A DNA stretch of 30,944 nucleotides from assembly GCA_036398215.1 (NCBI GenBank), contig DASWHK010000048.1, positions 1 through 30,944 of the forward strand, read 5' to 3'. The stretch is from DASWHK01 sp036398215 (GTDB lineage Bacteria > Acidobacteriota > UBA890). The translations under genes and the position numbers were made by a program. Every line of letters begins with the position of its first letter. Position 1 is the first letter of the stretch. Shown one piece after another: positions 24,858 through 30,944 of the stretch. The notes beneath the pieces were generated by a model that did no database searches, had not been told where the DNA came from, and saw only the letters and a program-made list of their open reading frames with translations.

Positions 24858-26066
24858 TCATCCCTCGCCGCGCATCGCCAGCCCGACGGCGACGGCCGCC
24901 TGGGGTGCGATGCTGCGAACGTACTCGGGATCGAAAGATTTGCTGGGGATCGCCACCCGGCGCAGCGGATCGAGCAGCTCGACCGGCGTTCCCAGCCGTT
25001 GCTCGAGACGCAGCGTCAGGTCGCCGACATGGGCGCCGCCGCCGGCAAGGAAGATGGCGTCGAAGCGCTCTCTCATCGATTGAGCGTGGTAGAAGTCGAA
25101 CGTCTTTTTGATCTCGGTGATCAGCCGTTCCGAGACCTCGCCGATGACCTCCTGCACACGCGGGTCGCGGGCCGCGTCGCGGATGCCGCCGACGGCATCC
25201 CCGCCTTCGTCGCGGGCGGCCCGCCCCTCGGCCGGGGCCTCGGGGGCCGCCGCCGGCTCCCCCTCGTAGCTGTACTCGTCCCCCTCGTCCCAGCCGCCGA
25301 GCTCGGTCTCGAGCTTCTCGTCGACGCCTGCGCCGCGACCGGCCCGCCGCAGCACCTCTTCGGCGTCGAAGTAGTCGAGCATGAACTCGCGCTGCAAGGC
25401 CGCCACGTACTGGCGGACGCCGAGCGTGATGTCGCGCCAGAAGACCGGGTGACCTTCCTCGAGCACCGCGACGTTGATGACCGAGGCGCCCAGGTTGAGC
25501 AGGGCGATGTCCTCGTGCTGGCGCTCGGGATAGCTGAGCTCGAAGGCGTTCTGCAGGGCGAAGGCGTCGACGTCGACCACCACCGGGTCGCGCCCCGCCT
25601 CCTCGATCACCGACACGAACTCTTCGATGCGGTCGCGCTTGGCGGCGACCAGCACCACGTCCATGTCGTTGGATTCCGTGTTGTCGTCGAGGATGGCGAA
25701 GTCGAGGTTGACGTCGTCGACGTCGAAGGGGATGTACTCTTCGGCCTCCCAGACGATCGACTCGCGCAGCTCGTCCTCATCCATGCGCGGCATGGTGACC
25801 CGCCGGACGATGACCGCGTGGCCGGAGACCGCCGTGGCGATCCGCGACCCCTTAATCTTGTTGTTCCCCAGCAGGTCGCGGATGACCTGGGCGACGTCGC
25901 CCGGGCGCACGACGGCACCCTCGACGATCGATTCGCTCGGCAGCTCCGCAACGCCGAAGTGAGTCAACTGATAGGGCATGTCGCCCCGCTGGGGCTTCAT
26001 GGCTACCAGCTTGACGGCGTGCGAGCCGATATCCAGCCCAACGATCCCCTTGGTCCGCCCAAACAT
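24858..26066 (-). CDS. pilM: Type IV pilus assembly protein PilM
   Basis: PilM is an actin-like cytoplasmic ATP-binding protein that recruits PilN. The 402-residue product begins MFGRTKGIVGLDIGSHAVKLV, with GLDIGS as phosphate loop 1, and has the second loop LNLGAS and the C-terminal FLAGGGAHVGDL adenosine motif. An acidic, low-complexity insertion of about 50 residues (roughly 247-300) enlarges it beyond the usual 350. A longer frame adds 28 residues upstream, but the ATG at 26066 has GGTGAG before it and matches the family N-terminus. It is first in the pilMNOPQ operon. Confidence 0.95.
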   Translation of the reverse strand: MFGRTKGIVGLDIGSHAVKLVAMKPQRGDMPYQLTHFGVAELPSESIVEGAVVRPGDVAQVIRDLLGNNKIKGSRIATAVSGHAVIVRRVTMPRMDEDELRESIVWEAEEYIPFDVDDVNLDFAILDDNTESNDMDVVLVAAKRDRIEEFVSVIEEAGRDPVVVDVDAFALQNAFELSYPERQHEDIALLNLGASVINVAVLEEGHPVFWRDITLGVRQYVAALQREFMLDYFDAEEVLRRAGRGAGVDEKLETELGGWDEGDEYSYEGEPAAAPEAPAEGRAARDEGGDAVGGIRDAARDPRVQEVIGEVSERLITEIKKTFDFYHAQSMRERFDAIFLAGGGAHVGDLTLRLEQRLGTPVELLDPLRRVAIPSKSFDPEYVRSIAPQAAVAVGLAMRGEG

Positions 26067-26303
26067 TCGCTCACCCTTCAGGCAGTGCCCCTGGCTGCCG
26101 CCCATATAGTTCGGCATCCGCGAGGCGAATGTCAAGACATTGCAGCTCACAGTTGATCAGCGAACCGGAACATAACACAAGTCGGCCTCCGTCCGAACCC
26201 TATTTGATGCTTCTTGGCGTTCCTGGGTAGACGGCGCATAAAGGCGGCGGGGATGGCAATCAGCGCCTCTTTGGCGAACCGAGCGGCGCGCCGCTGGCCA
26301 GCC

Positions 26304-26312
26304 TGCTACACT
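26304..26312 (+). promoter_or_regulatory. Extended -10 element, candidate rpmB promoter
   Basis: TGCTACACT fits an extended -10 (TGn plus TACACT, four of six bases matching TATAAT, two of them at the key positions). No -35 box is visible at the right distance, as is common for extended -10 promoters. The transcript would start near 26319, giving a leader of about 90 bases. Confidence 0.4.
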
Positions 26313-26315
26313 CAG

Positions 26316-26383
26316 CGGGTCGCCGCGACCCGGCCGCGCCCGGCATCAAGCCGGCCGCTCGCAGACGGGTGGGCGACGCACCC
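26316..26383 (+). other. Three consecutive hairpins in the rpmB leader
   Basis: CGGGTCG/CGACCCG (26316-26332, loop CCG), CCGGC/GCCGG (26340-26354, loop of five) and GGGTG/CACCC (26367-26383, loop of seven) follow one another without coding. This is compatible with an autoregulated ribosomal-protein leader, but no known leader motif was recognised. Confidence 0.45.
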
Positions 26384-26408
26384 CTGACGACATCTCGAGA
26401 GTCCAGCC

Positions 26409-26603
26409 ATGGCCAAGCAATGCGATCTGTGCGGCAAGGGGACCGCCGCGGGCAACAACGTCAGCCACGCCAACAACCGCACGCGCCGCACCTTCAAGCC
26501 CAACCTCCACCGCGTCCGCGCCCTCGTGGAGGGCAGCGCCCGGCGCCTGCGGGTCTGCAGCCGCTGCCTGAAGGCCGGCAAGGTGCAGAAGGTCGTTTCC
26601 TGA
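26409..26603 (+). CDS. rpmB: 50S ribosomal protein L28
   Basis: L28 is a small protein of the large ribosomal subunit. The 64-residue product starts MAKQCDLCGKG and has GNNVSHANNRTRRTFKPNL, the family core, then RLRVCSRCLKAGKV. Cys5, Cys8, Cys50 and Cys53 make the zinc-binding (C+) form. Length is normal. It stands alone on the plus strand, opposite pilM and converging on ridA. The ribosome site is poor (GAGAG). Confidence 0.97.
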   Translation: MAKQCDLCGKGTAAGNNVSHANNRTRRTFKPNLHRVRALVEGSARRLRVCSRCLKAGKVQKVVS

Positions 26604-26617
26604 GTCCTAGCAGCTAG

Positions 26618-26667
26618 CCCGACCTTCTCAACGGGTTACGACTGGGCCAGCCGCGGAGAAGGTCGGG
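26618..26667. terminator. Perfect 12-bp inverted repeat between rpmB and ridA
   Basis: CCCGACCTTCTC (26618-26629) and GAGAAGGTCGGG (26656-26667) are exact complements with a 26-base loop. It lies 15 bases after the rpmB stop and one base before the ridA stop, so it can serve both converging genes. It lacks T-tracts on both sides, unlike a classic intrinsic terminator. Confidence 0.6.
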
Positions 26668-26668
26668 G

Positions 26669-27064
26669 TCAAACGTAGGCGATGACCTCGATCTCGACGT
26701 CGACGCCCTTCGGGAGGCCCGCGACCGCGACCGTCGAGCGCGCCGGCGGGGCGGCGCTGAAGTAGCTGCCGTAGGCCTCGTTGACCTCGGCGAAGTCGTC
26801 CATGCTGGCCAGGAAGATGGTGGTCTTGACCACCCTGCCGAGCCCGCTGCCGGCCGCCTCGAGGATGCCGGCGGCGTTTTTCATGGCCCGGTGCGCCTGT
26901 TCGGACGCGGAGCCGCCGGTCAGCTCCCCGGTCTGCGGGTCGAGGGCGATCTGGCCGGCCACGAACACCAGCGTCTTGTCGCCGAGCGGCAGCTTGATGG
27001 CCTGGGAGTAGGGGCCGATGGCCGCCGGGCCACGGTCGGTCTGGATCACCTCATGGTCGCTCAT
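26669..27064 (-). CDS. ridA: RidA family reactive intermediate deaminase
   Basis: RidA hydrolyses reactive 2-aminoacrylate and other enamines/imines made by PLP enzymes. The 131-residue protein has GPAAIGPYSQAIK, VFVAGQIALDP, the catalytic arginine in PPARSTVAVAGLPKG, and ends VDVEIEVIAYV, all family signatures. The ATG at 27064 is preceded by AAGGAG at good spacing; the longer open frame is not supported. It follows rel by 145 bases. No link to rel function is shown beyond adjacency. Confidence 0.96.
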   Translation of the reverse strand: MSDHEVIQTDRGPAAIGPYSQAIKLPLGDKTLVFVAGQIALDPQTGELTGGSASEQAHRAMKNAAGILEAAGSGLGRVVKTTIFLASMDDFAEVNEAYGSYFSAAPPARSTVAVAGLPKGVDVEIEVIAYV

Positions 27065-27132
27065 GCTGCTCTCCTTGTAGCGGTTCTGGCTCGCAGTGCT
27101 CATCGCCCGTGTGCCGCGGCACCCGCTCGCGC

Positions 27133-27181
27133 CGGATCGGCGACGAGACGAGCTGCTCTGGGACGGATCGGCGACGAGACG
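27133..27181. repeat. Two 18-bp direct repeats between rel and ridA
   Basis: CGGATCGGCGACGAGACG occurs exactly at 27133-27150 and 27164-27181, a period of 31 bases. It lies in the noncoding gap between rel and ridA. It could be a pair of protein-binding sites upstream of ridA or a small tandem duplication. Confidence 0.7.
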
Positions 27182-27209
27182 TGCTGGGCGAGGAGTCCAT
27201 CAAACGATC

Positions 27210-29405
27210 TCAACGGAGGCCGACGCGGCTCACCGCCAGCACGCCGGGGATCTTCGCCAGCAGCCCGGTGACCCGCTTGAAGTGATCGACGTCGGCCAGG
27301 TCGACGATCAGGTTGATACGGCCGCGGCCGGCCTCGATGCGGGAGTCGATATGGCGGATGTTGGTCTCGGCATCGGAGATCCGCGAGGTGATCTCGGCGA
27401 GCAGCCCGCGGCGGTCCTCGATCTCCAGCTTGATGCGCACCGGCTGGGTGCTGCCCTTCGCCTGGCCCCAGGCCACCGGAATGCGCCGCTCCGGGTTCAG
27501 CAGTAGCTGCTCGACGTTGGAGCAGTTGGCGGCGTGCACCGAGACCCCCTTGCCGCGGGTGACGTAGCCGACGATCGGCTCCCCGGGGATCGGATCGCAG
27601 CAGCGCGCCCGCGACACCAGGATGTCGTCCATGCCCTCGACGCTGACCACAGGCTCCGCCCCCCACCCCAGGACCCGCCGCACGGCGGTCCCCAGCAGCC
27701 CCTGCTTGGGCTCGTCCGCCGGCTCTTCCAGGCGCTCGGCGGGCAGCAGGCGGGTCACCACCTGGCGGGCCGCGATCTTGCCGTAACCGACGCCGGCGAG
27801 CACGTCCTCTCCCTTGGCGAGGCCGAAGAACGGCGCGATCTCGTCGAAACCGCCGGAGCCGATGACCTTCTTGAGGTTGAGACCGTACTTGCGCAGCTCC
27901 TTGTCGCAGATCCGCCGCCCGACCTCGACGCTGCGCTCCGTCTCGCGGCGGTTGATGTGGCCGCGGATCTTGCTGCGCGCCCGCGAGGTCTTGACCAGCC
28001 GCAGCCAATCGCGGGTCGGGCGCGCCTCAGTCGAGGTGACGACCTCGATGATGTCGCCGTTCTGCAGCCGCGTCCGCAGGGGCACGAGGGCACCGTTGAC
28101 CTTGGCGCCTACACAGTGGTGGCCAACCTCGGTGTGTACCGCGTAGGCGAAGTCGATCGGCGTGGCCCCCGCCGGCAGCACCTTGACGTCGCCCTTGGGG
28201 GTGAACACGTAGACCTCGCCGGGATACAGGTCGAGCTTGAGAGACGAGAGGAACTCGCGGGCATCGGGAATCTCCCGCTGCCAGTCGACGATCTGGCGCA
28301 GCCACTGGAACTGCTGGTCGTCCACCGAGAGGTCGGTGCGCCCCTCCTTGTAGAGCCAGTGGGCGGCGATTCCCTCCTCGGCGATCTGGTGCATGTGCTC
28401 GCTGCGGATCTGCAGCTCGAACGGCTGCCCCTCGTCGATCACCGTGGTGTGCAGGGACTGGTACATGTTGGGCTTGGGCATCGCGATGAAGTCCTTGAAG
28501 CGGCCGGGTACCGGCCGCCACAGCCCGTGCACGATGCCGAGCGCCGCGTAGCAGTTCTTCGGCGTGTCGGTGATGATCCGGAAGGCGACGACGTCGAAGA
28601 TCTGGTCGAGGCCACGGTCACGGACCCGCAGCTTGCGGTGCAGGCTGGCGTAGCTCTTGACCCGGTGCTCGACGCGGCCCTCGATTCCCTGCTCCGCCAG
28701 CGCCTGCTCGAGGCGCCCGCGGATGCGGGCGATGAACGCCTCGCGCACCCGCGGCTGGCTCTCGACCTCGGCGACCAGCGCCGCGTAGGCCTCCGGCTCG
28801 TTGTGCCGGAAGGCCAGATCCTCGAGCTCGACCTGGACCCTCCCCATGCCGAGGCGCTGCGCCAGCGGCGCATAGATGTCCATGGTCTCGCGGGCGTTGC
28901 GCAGCCGCGCCTCCTCGGGCAGATACTCGAGCGTGCGCATGTTGTGGAGGCGGTCGGCGAGCTTGACCAGCAGGACCCGGATGTCCTCGACCATCGCCAG
29001 CAGCAGCTTGCGGAAGTTCTCCGCCTGCTCCTGCTCGCGGGTGGTGAAGCTGATCTTGCTGATCTTGGTGACCCCCTCGACGAGCGACAGCACCTCGTCG
29101 CCGAACTCGACCTTGACCTCGGCGGCGCCTGCGTGAGTGTCCTCGAGGACGTCGTGCAGGAGGCCGACGGCGATGGTGGTGGCGTCGAGGCCCTGCTCGG
29201 CCAGGATCATCGCCACCGCCAGGGGATGGACCAGGTAGGGCTCGCCCGAGAGGCGCTCCTGGCCCCGGTGCACGCGCGCCGAGTACACGTAGGCGCGGCG
29301 CACCAGGTCGCGGTCCTCCGCCCCATGGCTGGCTTCGAGACGGTCGAGGATGTCCTCGATACCGATCGGCCGCGGCTTGCCGGTGCCCAGAACAGGTAGC
29401 TTCAT
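27210..29405 (-). CDS. rel: Bifunctional (p)ppGpp synthetase/hydrolase
   Basis: This Rel/SpoT-type enzyme makes and degrades (p)ppGpp in the stringent response. The 731-residue protein has an N-terminal HD hydrolase domain with intact HD (H84, D85 in GLLHDVLEDT), a synthetase domain with GRFKDFIAMPKPN (RFKD at 302-305; the RxKD form of bifunctional enzymes), a TGS domain (about 385-445), a Cys-containing helical/zinc-finger region near ARCCDPIPG, and a C-terminal ACT domain. Length and order are normal. It has no visible ribosome site; a TATTCT box ends six bases before the ATG, so a leaderless mRNA is possible. It lies between secF and ridA. Confidence 0.97.
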   Translation of the reverse strand: MKLPVLGTGKPRPIGIEDILDRLEASHGAEDRDLVRRAYVYSARVHRGQERLSGEPYLVHPLAVAMILAEQGLDATTIAVGLLHDVLEDTHAGAAEVKVEFGDEVLSLVEGVTKISKISFTTREQEQAENFRKLLLAMVEDIRVLLVKLADRLHNMRTLEYLPEEARLRNARETMDIYAPLAQRLGMGRVQVELEDLAFRHNEPEAYAALVAEVESQPRVREAFIARIRGRLEQALAEQGIEGRVEHRVKSYASLHRKLRVRDRGLDQIFDVVAFRIITDTPKNCYAALGIVHGLWRPVPGRFKDFIAMPKPNMYQSLHTTVIDEGQPFELQIRSEHMHQIAEEGIAAHWLYKEGRTDLSVDDQQFQWLRQIVDWQREIPDAREFLSSLKLDLYPGEVYVFTPKGDVKVLPAGATPIDFAYAVHTEVGHHCVGAKVNGALVPLRTRLQNGDIIEVVTSTEARPTRDWLRLVKTSRARSKIRGHINRRETERSVEVGRRICDKELRKYGLNLKKVIGSGGFDEIAPFFGLAKGEDVLAGVGYGKIAARQVVTRLLPAERLEEPADEPKQGLLGTAVRRVLGWGAEPVVSVEGMDDILVSRARCCDPIPGEPIVGYVTRGKGVSVHAANCSNVEQLLLNPERRIPVAWGQAKGSTQPVRIKLEIEDRRGLLAEITSRISDAETNIRHIDSRIEAGRGRINLIVDLADVDHFKRVTGLLAKIPGVLAVSRVGLR

Positions 29406-29445
29406 TCAAGGAGAATAGCATCGGGAACGGCTGCCGAAGGGCTCT

Positions 29446-29482
29446 CCGGGGTGGCATGACCGCCCCGGATGAGCTCGGGGCG
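29446..29482. repeat. Two mutually exclusive hairpins between secF and rel
   Basis: CCGGGG (29446-29451) pairs with CCCCGG (29463-29468), while CGCCCCG (29461-29467) pairs with CGGGGCG (29476-29482). The two stems share bases and cannot form together. On the minus strand they follow secF by over 100 bases and precede rel. Either may be the end of the sec transcript; no T-tract is present. Confidence 0.4.
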
Positions 29483-29585
29483 GGCCCCCAGCGCACTCCG
29501 CCAGCGGACACTGGAAGGCGCCGGCCCGCTACCTCCCAAACCGTCGCTACCGCAGGACGGGATGATGGCCCGGGCAGGGTCGCCG

Positions 29586-30752
29586 CTACTTCTTGGGCTT
29601 CTGGGCGGCCCGCTCGGTGAGCCAGTAGTAGATCGGCGTGGCGACGAAGATCGACGAGTAGGTGCCGACCACGACGCCCACCAGCAGCGCGAAGGCGAAG
29701 TCATTGATCACCGGGCCGCCATAGAGAAACACCGACAGGACCACGATCAACGTCGTGCCCGAGGTCAGCAGCGTCCGCGACAGCGTCTGGTTGATGCTCA
29801 GGTTGAGCCGCTCGGCCAGCGGCATGCGGCGTTGCTGCTGGGCGTTCTCGCGGATGCGGTCGAAGACCACCACCGTGTCGTTGAGCGAGTAGCCGACGAT
29901 GGTCAGGAAGGCGGCGACAACCGGCAGGTTGAACTCGCGGCCGGTGAGCGAGAAGGCGCCGATCGCGATGGTGACGTCGTGGACCAGGGCGGCGACGGCC
30001 CCCACGCCGAAGTGGAACTCGAACCGATAGCTGATGTAGCCGAGCAGGCCGGCCAGCGCCAACACCATCGCGGAGGCCGTCTGGCGGCTCAGGTCGGCGC
30101 CGACCTGCGGGCCGACGAACTCCTGGCGGATGACGGCGTGGCCGCCGAAGTAGAAGGTCTCCTGCAGCCAGTCGAAGACCCGCGGATCGACGTTGGTGGC
30201 CTCGACGTCGTTCCAGGAGCGCAGCAGCCCGACCTCGTCGCGCGCTCCCAGGACCAGGTCGGCGATCCGCTCGTACTCGGCGGCGGCGGCCTCGAGGTCG
30301 ACGACCTTGTCGAACTCCAGGGGATTGACCTCCAGGAGGCGGCCGGCGAGCGCCTCGCGGCTGACGGTGTTGAAATCGAGCTCGCGGCCGGCGGTCGCGC
30401 CGCTGGGGTCGTACACGTTCAGCGCCGCGTGGAAGTCGGCGAGCAGCGACGAGTCGTCGTCGTCCATCTGCGGGGTGTGGATCAACACCTCCTCGCGCCC
30501 CTCGCCGGAGACGAACTCCTGGATCTGCGGGTCCGGGACCCGCGCCTCGAGGGTCTCGCGCAGGGCGTCGAGATCGGGCGGCTCGGCGAACAGGACGATC
30601 ACCTGGGTGCCGCCGGCGAAGTCGATGCCGTAGCGAAGCCCGCCGTGCAGAACGATCGACGCGAGGCTCACCAGGATGAGCAGCCCCGAGATCGCCGCCC
30701 CGACACGGCGGAGGCCGATGAAGTCGATCTCGGGCGTGCCGATCAGCCGCAT
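29586..30752 (-). CDS. secF: Protein translocase subunit SecF
   Basis: SecF works with SecD in the inner membrane to pull exported proteins using the proton gradient. The 388-residue protein has a first transmembrane helix (about 18-36) followed by YGIDFAGGTQVIV, a large periplasmic domain (about 40-215), and five more helices with GYSLNDTVVVFDRIRENAQ, the conserved family motif, and NQTLSRTLLTS. It is longer than E. coli SecF (323), with the extra length in the periplasmic domain. It starts one base inside the secD stop (TGATG), so secD and secF are coupled. Confidence 0.96.
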   Translation of the reverse strand: MRLIGTPEIDFIGLRRVGAAISGLLILVSLASIVLHGGLRYGIDFAGGTQVIVLFAEPPDLDALRETLEARVPDPQIQEFVSGEGREEVLIHTPQMDDDDSSLLADFHAALNVYDPSGATAGRELDFNTVSREALAGRLLEVNPLEFDKVVDLEAAAAEYERIADLVLGARDEVGLLRSWNDVEATNVDPRVFDWLQETFYFGGHAVIRQEFVGPQVGADLSRQTASAMVLALAGLLGYISYRFEFHFGVGAVAALVHDVTIAIGAFSLTGREFNLPVVAAFLTIVGYSLNDTVVVFDRIRENAQQQRRMPLAERLNLSINQTLSRTLLTSGTTLIVVLSVFLYGGPVINDFAFALLVGVVVGTYSSIFVATPIYYWLTERAAQKPKK

Positions 30753-30944
30753 CAGATGCTCAACGTCTCGCGCCTCTTGGTCGTCCAGACGGCAAACATC
30801 ACCCGCGAGACGAACAGGGCGGTGAACATGGAGGCAACGATGCCGATCGTGAGCGTCACCGCGAAGCCCTTGACCGGGCCGGAGCCGAACTGGAACAGCA
30901 GGACGGCGGCGATCAGGGTGGTGATGTTGGCGTCGAGGATCGCG
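30752..30944 (-). CDS. secD: Protein translocase subunit SecD, partial (C-terminal 63 residues)
   Basis: Only the last 63 codons are inside the window. They read DANITTLIAAVLLF and, further on, GPVKGFAVTLTIG and SMFTALFVSR, the last two transmembrane segments of SecD. The stop shares one base with the ATG of secF. The rest of the gene lies beyond the right edge. Confidence 0.93.
   Translation of the reverse strand, partial: AILDANITTLIAAVLLFQFGSGPVKGFAVTLTIGIVASMFTALFVSRVMFAVWTTKRRETLSI

Larger units (their letters stand above)
26067..26408. promoter_or_regulatory. Divergent promoter region between pilM and rpmB
   Basis: No gene is seen in these 342 bases. For pilM (minus strand), a perfect TTGACA (26135-26130) lies upstream of TATATG (26108-26103), but the 21-base spacer is too long for a standard promoter; a weaker TATGTT box further upstream is another option. 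For rpmB (plus strand), TGCTACACT near 26304-26312 is an extended -10. The last 100 bases before rpmB hold several hairpins. No known riboswitch was recognised. Confidence 0.5.

Overview
The window reads as an ordinary chromosomal segment of a high-GC, diderm bacterium. The best guess is Acidobacteriota, possibly Thermoanaerobaculia or a relative. The guess rests on a large secreted protein with the von Willebrand factor A-related domain typical of that phylum, the split glycine decarboxylase, a complete inner-membrane type IV pilus module plus secretin, and the very high GC. No rRNA, tRNA, insertion sequence, phage gene or CRISPR array was seen. Placement below phylum is inference.

Nearly all genes are on the minus strand. 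From right to left, in the direction of transcription, they are: secD (partial)-secF; a bifunctional (p)ppGpp synthetase/hydrolase (rel); ridA; then pilM-pilN-pilO-pilP-pilQ, two putative lipoproteins (the second with bacterial Ig-like repeats), an M24 aminopeptidase, accB, accC, thiE, two NSS-family sodium symporters flanking a 44-residue MetS-like subunit, aroA, aroK, and the VWFA-related protein. At the left are a ComEA-like helix-hairpin-helix protein, a GspH/FimT-like pseudopilin, and gcvT-gcvH-gcvPA-gcvPB (partial). Only proS and rpmB are on the plus strand.

Many junctions are tightly coupled. Stop/start overlaps of the ATGA type occur at pilP/pilQ, pilQ/lipoprotein, lipoprotein/Ig protein, aminopeptidase/accB and aroA/aroK; secD/secF share TGATG and pilO/pilP abut as TAAATG. 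The pil block therefore appears to be translated together with two lipoproteins that are not standard type IV pilus components. Pathways represented are glycine cleavage, type IV pilus assembly and possibly DNA uptake, malonyl-CoA synthesis, the shikimate pathway, thiamine phosphate synthesis, Na+-driven amino acid uptake, the stringent response and Sec export.

The least explained parts are structural or small: a 44-codon MetS-like gene between two transporters, two lipoprotein genes fused translationally to pilQ, a 456-bp intergenic region between the ComEA-like gene and proS holding a three-stem element and an intrinsic-terminator-like hairpin, an 87-bp imperfect palindrome after proS, and a hairpin-rich leader before rpmB. 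All structure calls were made by eye without folding software.
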